From Setaria digitata (taxonomy: Eukaryota > Nematoda > Chromadorea > Rhabditida > Setariidae), in the NCBI GenBank assembly GCA_003640385.1, contig RCAB01000221.1, forward strand, positions 35,777-99,776: a DNA stretch of 64,000 nucleotides. The letters run 5' to 3'. Under the pieces are notes generated by a model. That model saw only the letters and a list, made by a program, of their open reading frames with translations, ran no database searches and was not told where the DNA came from. This document shows positions 21,435 through 35,288 of this stretch, piece by piece. Position 1 is the first letter of the stretch, and each line of letters opens with the position of its first letter. The position numbers and the translations under genes are program-made.

Positions 21435-23330
21435 ATGCTTAGTCGGCATTTTCGCACGCTATTGTGCAGGGCAAATTTTGGATCGTCAGATAGGATATTT
21501 CTAGCGATTAATTGTAATTATCATAATTCACCTCGAATATGCTGTGCCTTAAAACCAGACAAAGCAAGTTCGAATGGTGATGAAAAAGTCGAAGAGGCCA
21601 TTGGTTATGCTTATAATTCTGTAGAAAAGAAAAAAGGTCTTTATAGACCAAAGCATACATTGGAAGAACAAATAGCCTACATGAATAGTAGAGGTGTGTT
21701 TTTTTTTTTCTGGATTTTATTCATAGACAAATGAAAGATTTTCATCTATTTTTTAAGAAACTAATACGGCTCCCAATATTATTTCCAGTTCAGTAAGAGT
21801 AAAATTTCATTGTATCTATTTTTCTCTTTCTTTGTAATAAAGTGATAAAAATCCTTTACAGTATATGAAGAAACATATAAAGGAATGCCAGTATATCATT
21901 TCTATAGGCGTAATTTCAAGGGGCAAGCAATTTTTATGCCAAAACCACGGATGTTTTGTGTTGATAAGGAAGGAAAATTTAAAGTGAATCATGCTTGTCC
22001 TATTTGTCGTGATGAATATCTGTTCTTCGATTTTCGGGTAGTTTTTTCCGTTAGCAATTTTTGTAATTTTTAATTTCAAAGATTAGTTGTTACAATTGAA
22101 TTGATAAACTCAGTATAGATGAAGATAGCAAGAAATTAATTTTTCTTAAACAGAATTTAATTTATTCGTATGGCAGAAAATCAGCAGAGTATAAAACTAA
22201 TTAATACAACTTAACTATTTTCTATTAGTTGTAATAACAATCCGTATTGTCTTAAGCATGTCTTATTTGTTTATTTCTATAGATTAGGACGACGTATGTA
22301 TATGTGTTACTAAGAAAAAAAAAACGTGACCTGCATCCATGTATTCCACACCTAATAGAATAAGAGAAAGGTAATAAAGTATTTTTTCCTCACTTCATTA
22401 TTTTGTACTATTAAGCATTTCAGAATCCTGCTTTAATTTTGCAATTTCTTATTTATCAAACTGATCGTATAATGCCTCTCAAAAAGTCGGGTTTATGTTT
22501 CGACCAATATGCGCAACTTCGAGCACAATTATTGAAAGCAAAAGAGCATGGTTTGTTCATCTTTTCTAAGTATTCATTTAATTACACCTAATAAGACGAT
22601 ACTATAATTAATTAATAGTAAAGTTCCTTTATTGGTTAACCGACATTACAGTGATGTTTGTGGAATTACACTTTGTATTATGTTTTTTTATTTTATTAGT
22701 TATTAATATTTGAAATGAAGTAAATGAAGAGAATTCATGAAATGAGAAAATGAGGTCCAATTTAAATACAGGTGGCTAGAAAAGGACTTTTTTGACTGTT
22801 TTTTGCTTGAATGAATTCATTTTTTTAAGTAGCCTGAAGACAGATTAGTTTTACCAAGTCAAGTTCTTCAGGATCAGAGGTCATGAAAATTATGAAGCTG
22901 TTAAGAGAAAAGTATTTAAGACGAAGTTATCTGTTCGTTGTTTATAAAAAATTTAATGCCGTAAAAATATTTTAAAATGTGTTTTCTTTTTCTCTATCTA
23001 AATGGGTGGGAGAGATGGATCTGAATCATAGGAAATTGAGCACGATACGCTCAAGTTGAATCTTTATCCCTTATTCTACAGTAAATATTGAAATTTGGTC
23101 TTTTTTTTTTAGGTTTCATTAAATTCGCAGTACCATTTCAAAATTTTGACTACAAGAATTGGTATCCATGGTGGGATGGAGACGACCACGTATACGTTCA
23201 GCGTGAAGTACCAGTACAAAAAATTCATAAGCAGCCATTGGTGAATTTCCCAGTTCATAATCGTGATTATAACAATGATTGGGATCAGTACTGGTTGCGA
23301 TATGATGAATTTGTTCAGCGAGGCAAATGA
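21435..23330 (+). CDS. mrps-18b: Small-subunit mitochondrial ribosomal protein S18B (mS40)
   Basis: Four exons, 21435-21693, 21862-22037, 22424-22550 and 23113-23330, have consistent phases and encode 259 aa. The basic, hydroxylated N-terminus (MLSRHFRTLLCRANFGSS) suits a mitochondrial presequence. The bS18-like core contains YRRNFKGQ, NHACPICRDEYLFFDFR (a CPxC pair) and ILQFLIYQTDR. The family tail has KAKEHGFIKFAVP and the tryptophan-rich NWYPWWDGD. These match the metazoan S18B branch rather than S18A or S18C: the CPICRD motif and the WYPW segment are shared with the human protein. It acts in the small subunit of the mitochondrial ribosome. An AATAAA at 23481 lies 150 bases after the stop codon. 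It is convergent with the methyltransferase gene. Confidence 0.92.
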
Positions 23331-24455
23331 GTTCTTCGATTTTTTTTTGCATGAAGCAAATATCTGACATGGAGCTTATTCAGAATTTCATTGAAAAACA
23401 TTCTGAACTTTTATTTAAGTCATTCGTGGAGTAAATTATAAATTATATGCTCGCAACAGAAACTATTTATACATTTTACAAATAAACAAAGTTGGCTTGC
23501 CACTGTGGCATTGTCTGAGATATTTCTATTCCCTCTGGGTTATTTTGAATCTTTATTCCCTCGGTGAGTTCTGCCATTGCGTGTATGAGGAGGTAGTTCA
23601 CTTTAATTTCTCATCTAGGTCGTTTATTCAACATTTGGTTCAGTATCAAATTCAAATTTTCTGTAAGTTTCTCTTAGTTTTTTGGTAAATATTGCCTTAT
23701 TTCTTCGATATTCACCACATGCAAGAACCTGAAAGCTTAATTATAACTAAAATCTTCATTTATAAATAATATTTATGATGCAAGATAGTGTATTAAATGC
23801 TGAAAATGAATGTTTCGATTCCCTAATTTTAATCAGTTAGTAAGATAGCTTTGGAATTATTTTTAGCTAATTAATAAGAGATGTTTTACATGATTGACGA
23901 AGTTTAAATTATCAGTGATCAGGCGGCAGCTATCGAATATGTCTGTATAGATATTTTGAATCTGAAATGATTGATTTGATTAGTGGAGAATGACGAAGCG
24001 AATTTATTTTTATAATTATTTCGAAAGTGTTTTTTTTCTTTCTTTTTTTTGGATTTTTGTTAATCAAATGTATGTGAACGATATCTGTGAACTGTGCAAT
24101 CCACGCTATAAATTTAATTACCTGAAAGAGATTTTCACCGAGCTATTTTCAAATTAAAAGAAAAAAAAAAAAGATTTGCCTACCATTTTAACTTTATCGT
24201 CTTCAAATGCTAAAATTGATAAGATAACAATGCCTGCAAATTCATAACATTTTTCAGATTTTTTTCGAAAATTCCGCAAATTTTGTTGCTAAATGGCATA
24301 CAGGAACTCGAAATTCGTGCTACTGATTTAAATTAGAGATTTTGGCTTTCAAAAAAAGTGCTTAATAGCCATTAATAGCAATGAAAATAAAAGTCTAATT
24401 TGGGCAAAAATACAAAAACAGGAAAAGAAATCCCTACAAATCTCATTTATCTCGT
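23331..24455. other. convergent 3' intergenic region
   Basis: This lies between the tail-to-tail mrps-18b and minus-strand methyltransferase genes. The plus-strand poly(A) signal is at 23481-23486. Nothing else coding is visible. T- and A-rich runs occur at about 24029-24060 and 24160-24172. Confidence 0.6.
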
Positions 24456-26669
24456 TCAGTTATCATTACCGCAGAAACTAATTAATAAATTTTCCAACCT
24501 CCTAAACATTCTATTTTCTAAATTGTCTAAATTATTGCGGAATTCTTTGGACGAAAAGAAACATATTGCAGCAGCAAAATGTAATCGGCTGCTGAAGGAC
24601 CTTATCATTTCAATAAGAACTAATAATGAAACTGATTTTTAGCGCTTTTTTAGACAATTTCTTGACTTCCCAAAGATCTAGTAGCAATTAAATGAAGTAA
24701 TACAAGATGAAGATGAAATAATAGCAAAAAAAAAGCGAAAAGTGGAAATAAAAATCTAAATTTGGGCAGTTACTTGATTAATTAATAAATTAATAGAAAT
24801 AAAAACGGGAAAAAAATACGAACCATTTCTGTTCAAAGCTTGTTTAATAATTTTCAAATTTTCCTTTGATTTAAAAGCTTCCACGGGACAAATTACATCA
24901 TCTATTATTTGATTATAACATGCATCAATAAATATCACGTCGAATTTTGTCTCTCCTTGAATTTAAAATAATATTTTAATTTGAAAAGTATTAAAATATG
25001 GTAATTAAATTTTAATCTCGTTTCGATTAGTTTTAGTAATTTTGACGCCGTTTTCTACAATAAGAAAAAAAATTTTTTTTTTTTTAATTGCAAAAAAATG
25101 AGAACAAACTTTTAATTTCTTGCAAATATTTGAATCCATCTTCGATAATTACTTGCTGACGTTCATCTTCAATTAAACCGAAATATTTTTTAGCTAATTC
25201 ATACATTTCTTGTTCTAATTCGATCACTGTTATATTCATCTAAAATAAGTATCAAATAATAGAATTTAAGAACTTTTTTTTTGGAAAGAAATTTTAATAT
25301 CAAAAAAATTTCCATACAAAATATAAAACTAACAAAATAATGGGAGTGAAAAAAAATAGGAATTCTTGAATAATTTGATAAGAATTGCTCGAAAACATCT
25401 TTCTCGAATTGCATTACTTTTTGAAAAAAAGAGTTTAAATATAAAATATGCTTATTTAAATTATGCTAAACGTAACATAGTTTTTAGTAGCATGTATTCT
25501 GTAGCTTAATTTATCTGAGCACATATTTTTCTTGCATTTTTCATTCGAAACTAATCATTGATTAATTAATTAGCTGAGTATAAAATTTATTCAAGAAGTT
25601 TACAAAAAAAAAAAAAAAACAATGAAGTAGAAAATGAAATATTAATTAATGAAAAAAAAAAAAAGAATGAGAATGAGAGACATTGCTGAAGACATAATGA
25701 AAGAAGCTATTCAGAATTCCCGTTCCAAGACCGAATTCCAGGATATTCCATATCTTCTCCGTCTTCTCCATCTGCAATGCATCAAATGCGAACGATGCAG
25801 CAATCATTGCTTGAATGTATGGAATCAAAACTTTCGAATGATTCAGTGGTAACCGTAAGGTATACAATTTTGTTGCATTTTGCTCTTCTGAAATAAAATC
25901 AAAACAAAAATAAACAACAAATAAGTAAACAACGAACAAACAAATTGATGGTTTCATGCAAAAAAAAAAAAAAAAAAACATTTTTCAGTTTCATTCTCTG
26001 ATGTCAACTATGAATTTGAAGTTGCAAAATGGTGTGAACGGCAGGTGACATAGTCATTTCATTTCGATAGTAATTTTGATAGGCAGCAATGAATGTGGAA
26101 CTTTACGACATATTGCAGTGGAGAAAACCAAAAGATGATGATAGAAAAGCCTTGTGTAGCATTTTTGGAATACAATCATTTAAATTTTTTTTTATTATTT
26201 AACTTATTACCTGGCGGTATTTCTAATATCATACTTGCAACCGGAAGTGGATTTAGATCGGTAAGTTTCAGTACACGTTGGATCAGCAAACTATAAGTAT
26301 AAATAACGCTAGTGAACGTTTTTTTAGATGTATATTGGTTTATAATTGGCAAAAAAAAAAAAAAGAGAAAAGAAAAGAAAAAATGATGATGATAATGATG
26401 GTATAACTTTAATTGAGAGATTTTTAAATAGAGAAAAAAATGAAAGAAATTTAAATAATTTTATCTGCGAGTAGTCGATAAAATGAAAAGTACCTTCCAT
26501 CATGCTGACGAATTGAGAGATCTTCAATTCTATGATGCCTTCCATTGATCATTATATCATCCAATAAAATTGTTTGCATAAATAAGCTTGTGTCCAAGGT
26601 ATCATGATTAGATGCCAATGAATAGCACACTAATAACTTTAAAATAATTAAAATTTTCAGAAGTCTCAT
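24456..26669 (-). CDS. Signal-peptide methyltransferase, spermidine-synthase/METTL13-like fold
   Basis: Minus-strand exons in order of translation: 26669-26494, 26290-26211, 25887-25682, 25239-25110, 24955-24824 and a last exon 24591-24456 ending in TGA. The first five join in phase. The link between 24824 and 24591 needs one more small exon, or a longer fifth exon, that I could not fix, so the length is about 290-310 aa. The N-terminus MRLLKILIILKLLVCYSLAS is a clear signal peptide. The Rossmann core has SAM motif I (ILEFGLGTGIL), an acidic post-I strand (ITVIELEQEM), EDGFKYLQ and FDVIFIDACYNQIIDDVICP. The last exon gives LHFAAAICFF near the end. This is the class I SAM fold with spermidine-synthase-like motifs. 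Whether it is an active methyltransferase, and its substrate, are unknown. The leader implies action in the secretory pathway or outside the cell. Confidence 0.8.
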
Positions 26670-26688
26670 AATTAGCTCACTGAAATTT
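26670..26688 (-). promoter_or_regulatory. probable spliced-leader acceptor of the methyltransferase gene
   Basis: On the minus strand AATTTCAG ends at 26680, ten bases before the ATG at 26669. No upstream exon is visible. Confidence 0.5.
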
Positions 26689-29600
26689 TGAAAATTAATT
26701 AGTTGTCTAAAGTGAATTGAAGAAATTAAAGTTAAAGCTGTTATGATAAAAAAACAAACAAACCAAAATAATACTGCAACAAAACATTATTGCCTACTAG
26801 TAATTGTTGTAAAGTTGTCGGCTGTTTTTGTTTAAAATACTACTGAAAAAAAAAAGAAAAAAAAAAGAGAATAAAAGCGCAAAAATTTCATGTTTGGTAG
26901 CAGCAAACTGAAAGCATTTGTCAACATAATTAGTTGTCAACGTCACGGGGGACAACTAACTTGACAACATTTTGCCTTTTTCTCTTTCTCAAAAATTTCG
27001 GAATAAAAATTAATGGAAAGTGTAAATAGAATTATGGAATTATTATTTTACATGAAAGTAAATTTAGAAATTTTGGAAATTCAAATTTGTAATGAATAAT
27101 TTTTTTCAGTGCAAAAATTCTTCGTAATTTTCCGTAAAATTATCACTTTAGTTTTTTGATAAAAATTTTTTATACAGCAAAAAAAAAAAAAAAGTTATTC
27201 AAAAATACCTTTTAATTTTCAGACAAGAAATTTTTAAAAATTTGTCCAAAATTATGATGTGATTTTTTTTTTTGGTAAAATGAAGGAAAACATTAAAGAA
27301 GAGGAAATACATCTCTTTAGCATTCGCCATAACTAACTTGAAACGATGTGATTTTTCGGCGTGCAGCAAAATAAATACAAAACTGGAATAAATGGCAATC
27401 CTATCAACACTTCCCGTAGAACAGTGTGATTTTTCGGCTTACATAAATTATTACACAACTTCCTGCTGTCCTTGACTTTGTTTTTTTTTTCTCCTCTCCA
27501 CTATTTGATCGTTTAAATTCTTCATGCTAATTTGATAACATTCGAAATTTTGCAAAAAAAAAAAAAATCAGTCAAAATTTACTCCTTCTCTTCTTTAATT
27601 AGAAATTACAGAAGATTAAAGACATTATTAACATAATTAAGCTGCTGTTCTCCTCCTCATCTTGGCTGTTATAAATGATTATGCATTGAAGAGACGAAGG
27701 AAAATGAAGAAGTAATAAGTACTGAAATTCAAAAATAATAAAAGTTAATCAATAATTTTGGTTAATTAATAAATTCTCAATATTGGCAGCAAATTAGAAA
27801 TTCACATCATTCATTATTTACGAATTTTGGAATTAAATTTAACTCTCTACGCATACTTTCTTAAAATCATTCTCGCAATCAAAGATTATTTGTATTTCAG
27901 ATCAGTTTTTGAAATGAAATTTGAATAAATGTTTTTTTAAAAGACATAATGATAGCTTAAATACATTTAGGTAGTAGCTTTGCGCATGCGCTTGCATAAA
28001 TTTTCATAAAATTATCGAAAAAGAATTAATTAAATTAAAATTAAAATTAATTAAAAATTAAAAAGAAATGAGAATGACAAATTCTACCGATTATTATTAG
28101 CCTAAAAGTTTTAAGCGATTTAATTTTTAATTCAAGGCACTTTTTCAGCAGATTGATGCGAAATTTATTTTCAGTCTGTTGTCATTTTGATAATTCACTC
28201 ATTAATTTGCACTTTTTATTTTCCACTCAATTTTCTATTTTTTTTTTTTTTTTTGCAACCTATTTACTTGCATAATTGTATTATGAGGCGATGAAATTTT
28301 GAAAACCTAAAAATTCAGGAATAAATATTTCGAAATTATATAAGCCGAAGTTTCTGTTGAATACTTATTTATGCTGACCGAGATTTAGCAAAAAGTTAAA
28401 TTATTCTTTCAAATTATCTCAGTTGAATTAAATTCTTGCTTAAATTACAATAATTTGCTGCAGCAAACTTTTCAGTATTCAGGTGTGGTCCGTGACCGCA
28501 TCCGGTTTTGTATTTATCTCTTTTTTCTTGAATGGTATGAAATTCTACTATTCTCTTTATAGCTGACGAATATTATCATCCAAATAACGGAACAAAATCC
28601 CAGAATATTGAAAATTTTAACTCTGAAAATGGATGTTTTTCGCAGTTTTAATGTTTTCATTCTGAATCTTTTTTTTTTTTTCTAGCTTAACTGCTAATAT
28701 ATTTCCGGCAAAGAAGTGCAATATGAAACAAATATTTTTTGATGCATTCATTCCGGTGAAATTCAGCAAAGCATTTGGGTAAATTCGCAGACTTTTGGGA
28801 AAAATGAGAGTTATAAATTAATTCCTTTTGTAATTAGTTTTTAACAGATCAATTATTGCTAGATACGCCACAAATACACACAAATGTATTGCTAAGTGGA
28901 AAATAAAATAAAACGAATCCAATTACTGGAATGTCTTCAGTCTGAACTATAATTTTTATTTTGCATTTTTGTGTCATTTCATAAAAAATTAACTAAATAA
29001 TAAAACTTTTTCCTTCCCTTTCAATCTTGTCCCATAAAACAGCAAATTTTAAGATAATGATCGCTTTAATTTCAATCCATTAATAAAATCATCAAATTTA
29101 TTTCAAATATTACCAAAACAGTGTAACTCTGAAATTTCCTGTTTTCTTTTCTCATTTTTATTTTAAAACCAAATATCAAAAATTTGATAAAATGCATTAG
29201 TAATTTAAGAAAAAAAAAATCATAAGTAGTAATTAGTAATCATTTCTTTTTTAGGAGAAAAATAATTCTGTAATTTTTAAATAATCTAAATTTGATTATT
29301 TTGTTCAGGAAGTATCGATATTTACGAACAAATGTGTGGTCTATTTATAATTTATAAATTTATGTTAGATAATTAGCGATTAATTTAATTACAGTAACTT
29401 ACTGCATCGTACTGCCATTACTCTCAAAAATTTCAATTTATTTATTTATTTTTTTCCGGTAAAAAGATATGAATTTATGAAAACTATCTGGCACTGCTAT
29501 GTAAATTTATATGTTTGCATGATTAAATATTTTAATGTGCGAGAAGTAATCTTATCTATTATTAAACAATTAACTATACACTTTATTGACTCTATTCTTT

Positions 29601-32118
29601 TTCCTTGACCTTGTTTTATCATTTTTTTTAATGATTTAATATGCAAATGATAAGATATTTTTATTACTTCTGCATATTGCAGATTTTGATCTAATTTTAT
29701 TTTAATTAGAACAATAGCGCACGAGCAATATTATTTAATTTAATTAAATTAACGGTAGATGTGATTTTTCGATCATATCTTCTCGAGAGTATTTTCGAGA
29801 TTATTTTTATTACTAATATTACTATGACTATCAATATCGTAGGTTAGTGAAAATATTGACATCGTTTGAATTTAATTTCGTAAATAATTTAACAGCGAAC
29901 TGATTTTAGGACAAACAAACTCCTGTCACTGCAGTTATTGTGCATGAGTTTAATTATGCAATAATTTAACTAAGTTTTTTTTTCAAGCATATTTTGAACG
30001 TAAAATAAACAATTTAAATAAGTTCATTTGATTAGCAGTTATATGCACGAGTTGTTTTAAACTAATTAGGATTCATCAGATAAAAAGTTTTGAAAGTGTT
30101 TGGTGCTTAATTACTGGAAGGAATGGAAATATGCAAGTTTTGCTATTAAATTTAAATTATTCGCAAAAGTGTCAAATAAAATTTGTGACATTTAAAGCAT
30201 ATGTTTCTACTATTATATTCACATTCGTATTTTATAATTAATAGTGCTTATGTTATGTAGCATTTAAAATTTACAGAAGTCTTAGTGATTTGGTGATGTA
30301 CCGATGTTCCGCGGTTGTGCAGGAAAGTGACTGCCGGGAGATTATTACATAACACGGTTTTTATTATTATGAAAAAGTCGATTAATATTCAAATAGTAAT
30401 AACTTAACATATCTCCAAAATCATTGGACATTAATATTTATATTAAGAAAATAATTTTAAATTATTGAGAAACATTTATTTCCTTGTCTTTCTTGTTGTG
30501 AAGAAATTAAAAATTTGAAAAACCTTCAAATTTTATGAAATATTTAAAAGCAAAAAGTCTTATCAACAACTCACGCTGAATTATATAAGTGATAAGGCAA
30601 TGATATCAAAGATACTATTTCAGAGTTCATTCATTCTTGGCCAATTTCTTTAATTAATTGCTCAAATTTTCAACAAACCATCATTGATTAATTGATCGCA
30701 TCACTGATAAGCTAAGCCATATCGTTCATGCAATAATTTTTGTTTTAATTTACGCTTCAGTTATTGATTACATCATAAACTGTTTCTGGCTTCGTGGAAA
30801 CAAACAGAAGAAACAAGTAGAAAGTCAGGAAAATTGGTAAAAATTATATTTTAAAATTTAAAATTAAAAAAAAAAAATATTAGATTGTGATATGATCAAT
30901 TTATTGATTTTTGTTTTCAGCTACTGAAATTAATGTTCTATTAATAGTTCAGAATAAAAATGAAACTGATAATTGTAATTATTTCATTAATAATATCTTA
31001 AGCGTAACTCATTATAATTATTCGTAATGAATCATTATTTTGCATTGTTACGCCATAACTGTAATTTAGCATCATTTCTAAATTAATGTTTGTGTTGCCA
31101 AGCATAATAATGATGGCTAAATGAGGATTGCTTGGGTATATTGTTATCTTTTATAGCCATAACCTATGACCTTAAAATGAGATATAAAATTTTGCGTAAT
31201 TATTTCAACAGTCTTTTCTTTCCTAAGCTTTACAATTCATTACTATAATATATCATAATTCGCATTGTTAACTTCTGATGAATATTTCACCACCACAACA
31301 AGACCCTCTTTTTTTGATTTAAACTTTTCCTTAATTAATTAATTAACTTGCTGACCGCAAACTTGCTATATACTCTTTTTGTCTTTTTTCCCCCACGTCT
31401 TTTCTTTAACTCCATAAATGATATCTTCTTGTATTTGAATTTCGACCTAATTTTTTTTTTTTTCTTATCCATTCTTCGGTTTGTTTGTTCTTTTATTTCT
31501 AATTTTTTTTTTTCAAATTTTATTTGCTTCAAAATTTCTATTAATCTCTTTTTCTTCCATTCAAAAGCAACAAAAAGAAAAAAAAAGGGATAACAATTTC
31601 AGTCAATTACGTCAAAAATTTTAACTCAGTCAAAAAAGAGGAATAGAAAAAAAATTTAACGATTAAATATTGTGATAATATATTTTATTTTGTTTATTCA
31701 TCAATTGTTTATTTATTTGTTTATTTAGTTATTTGCTTGTTTATTTCACCGGATAGAAGAATCGAAAAGATTGAAATGGTAACTTTTTGCCATATGAAAG
31801 TACTTTTTTTTAAAAAAAAAAAAAAAGTGAAAATTTGAAATGAAACGATACCGCTCGCATAGAAGTAAACAATGTGAGCCCATTAATACTTTTTCACGGC
31901 ATACATTTATCTCAAAATGTGAAGTCTTTAATTACAAGCCGCTAAATGATGTCCAAAAATATTATTCGTCGTTTTAGAATTTGCTCCACTACTCCTTTTA
32001 TTGCTATTGTTGTTGTTGCTCTTATTCTTCTTCTTCTTCTTCTTCTTATTATTATTATTGTTGTTGTTGTTTTGTTACTTCTATTGCTATTATCATCATT
32101 TAGAAGATGATATGAATG

Positions 32119-32141
32119 ATATATATATATATATATATATG
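32119..32141. repeat. (AT)n microsatellite
   Basis: A run of about 11 AT dinucleotides, preceded by TTC/TTG/ATT trinucleotide runs at about 32000-32070. Confidence 0.9.
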
Positions 32142-35100
32142 TATGATGATGATAATGTAATTTACAATGTGCTAAAATTGTAATTATAATTTTTTAGGTA
32201 AAAGAATTTCATATATTATATGTTTTGTTTGCATATTATATCATTTTAAATAACTTTACTACACAGCAATTAGTCGTTATATATTTCACGTAACTATTAT
32301 CAAATCTTCACGTAAAGGATGGCAGGTATTATCAAAAAAAAAAAAATTGATTTAACGACTTGTTTTCTTGTTAGTATTATCATTACTCTCATCATTTTAT
32401 TGTTGTATTTCCCTGATTGAATCTAAAATTGCAGCTAAACTGTAATGATTGGCACTTTTGAATAATAATAATAGTAATTATAATGAATGACTAAATATTA
32501 ATTTGATCAAAGCAATGTAGTTTTCAACAAGTATAATGATAAATTTGTTTTTTTTTTTTTTTTTTGTTGCATGCAATTTGAAATAATTACAAATCAAAAA
32601 ATATCCTTTTTTTTTTTAAAAAAAATAATTTATTCTCAAACCTTATAATGACAATCTTACTATATTAATCAAATATAATTAAACAATATAAGCTTCTAAG
32701 TGGCATCATTATAAATTTCATTCATAATTCATTAATTAAACACAGTTTCATCGCCATCAGCATCATCTCATCACCATATTATTTCGATGAATTAACCAAT
32801 GAAGTGGAATGGATTAATTTTTACCGTGTCTAATTAAGAAATGTCATAAATGAGCTGATATAACATAAATATATAAGACTGGTCTGCAAAAAATTAAAAC
32901 TTAATAAAACTTATCCGCTCTGTTAGCGACATGATATGCTATTAAATGAGGTAAATTTTGATTTTCAGTTAAAATAATTCTGAAATTTTCTTTTCATTAA
33001 CTTTCAAACTTTTAAGAATTGATAATAACAATTCGAGAATCAATAAATATAAAAATTACCTTATCAAGCATTTATCAAAGTGATAATCGTAATAATGTTG
33101 AATTATTAAATTTATCATTGTTTGTTTATTACACAAACTTTTCAACGCTTATTTATTTGATAAATATGTGATAACAATCTAATAATTCTCAAATAAACGT
33201 TTTGAAATTTTTCTTTTTTCATTTTTTCATCTTTTTTTTTTTTTTTTGTTTGTTTCCAAAAGAAAACAAACGATGATTCAGTGGTAATAATTTGAAATGG
33301 AGCATAAAGTTGTTAAGGATTTGATTATTTTTATTTAAATAACTTTCTCATTCCAGTCTTTCATTCACTGTTATTCAAAAAAATTCAGTCAAAAGATTAA
33401 ATAAGCGCATAAAAGGGAAAAAGCAGTGAATTTATTTTCAATTAATTATTCTTCTCTTTCTCTAATTGGCAGACATTTCCTGTATTCTAATAAATTAAAA
33501 GAAAAAAGGTCAACAATATCAATTGGAAAATGTAAATTTTAATTGAAATATCTTGAACAATCCTTGACAAGAATACAAAAAAAAAAAAGAGAAATGGGAA
33601 AAAGATCAAAATTTTTGATTGATAAGATAAGCGATCATTTCAAAAGTAGGGTAAAGAAAGATAAATTATGAAAGGGATGTAAAGGATACAAAGATAATAG
33701 AAGTTTGAAAACAATAAAATGACGGTACGGAGAAGATTGGAATGGACACTATGATGAGTAGTACTTGGTGACAGCCTTCAAGCCATCTGTGGTCACCTAT
33801 CATCATTCACCAGGTAATATCATTAATTATCATACAATATTCTTATCAGTTTTTCTATCTATAAGTGTCTTTCAAATAGTTATGTGAGCTGTTAGGTGAA
33901 AAATGTCAACAGGTGTCACATACCTGTTCGCTAATTAGACAATAGAATGACAATCTGTCGTATTGGCAATAATTTCTTCGTTTATTTTTTCGTTTAAATT
34001 ATACTTTAGTTATCATCTGCTTATTAGCTGTGCTATTTTGTAGATTATTTTAGGGCAAATACAAAGGTTTGAAATAATATTTATTTTCAGTTTTTAAAAT
34101 TTTGTTTCTTGCCGTGTTTTTATTCCTCTGTTTGTTTTTTTTTTCTTAATTACTAAATAACACATAATTTTTAATGATCAACAATTGATAAGAATAGATG
34201 AGCGATAAAAATGAAAATTGCAAATCGTTAAATTTCTAAATGCAACTAAATCCAAAAAAAAACTAAATTAATTAAAATCAAATTTATTCTAATACAATTA
34301 CAATGTAATATATACGCGCTGTAAAGGCAGTAAATAAAAATAAAATGATGTAATTAAATGATAGTATAATATATCGGCCATTCGAGAACTTATTAAATTT
34401 ATTTCCATATCGCAAATTATTGATTTCTGTATTTCATTTTAAAATTTCCATTTTTCTTTACTAAATTCTAAATTGAATTCATTTTCTCCCAAAAATTATC
34501 AATCTGACAATTGCTCACCAATAAAAGAGCAATAAATTAAGCATTATAATTTGGAACAGGAAAAAATAATAATAATTTAATTAGTTATAAAATTGATGCA
34601 GGAGTAATACAAGCAAATAATAGTCCAAAAAAAAAAAAAAAAATGAAAATAAATACTTTGGTTTTACCCATTGAGCGGGTGGAGGTGGCATCACAGTAAA
34701 AAAAAGACAAAAAAAAAGGAAAGAAAAATAATGGCGCAATTTGGAACGGTAGCAAAAAAAAAGTAAAAGCTATTGTTTGGCTACAATTACTAGTCCTAAA
34801 ATATGTAATTATATTATTATGATCTAAAAGTATTTGCATGAATAATTTGACCCATTAAATTTTGAGCTTAATTAGAGGGACAATATTAAAATACAAATGA
34901 AATGAAATAAAATGAAACTAATATAATTAATGCGAAATAATTTGATCGGCTATAAATTGAATCGGAATGAATTTGGAAAAAAAACGAAAGATTGATTAGA
35001 CAAAAATTATTTATACTTGAAGAAAATTGAACTTTATGTTGTAATTTAGTAGAAGCTTAACTTCACTTCTTTTTTTTATGTAATTTACGTAATGCAACAA

Positions 35101-35221
35101 GATAAAACAATTATTCTAACAAATTAGTTGTTTAATTGTTAATATGTAAGTGCTTGCTTACTGAAATTAAAGAGAGTTTATGTAAAAAATGTACTGAAAA
35201 AATCAAAATTTTGTTTCGAAT

Positions 35222-35288
35222 CATCCTATTTCTCTCTATCTCTTTCTCTCTCTTTCTCCCCTCTTTCTCTTTCTCTCTCGGAGAGAGT
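35222..35288. repeat. polypyrimidine tract ending in a small hairpin
   Basis: A CT-rich stretch of about 60 bases ends in CTCTCTCGGAGAGAG, which folds on itself. It is simple sequence, not a gene. Confidence 0.75.

Noticed and set aside
25005..25045. Possible extra methyltransferase exon (NGVKITKTNRNE) on the minus strand
   Set aside because: It has no usable GT donor, while the exon ending at 25110 joins directly in phase to the one starting at 24955 and gives the expected family spacing.
32001..32183. 60-codon open frame rich in Leu/Phe/Tyr
   Set aside because: Product of trinucleotide and AT microsatellites.
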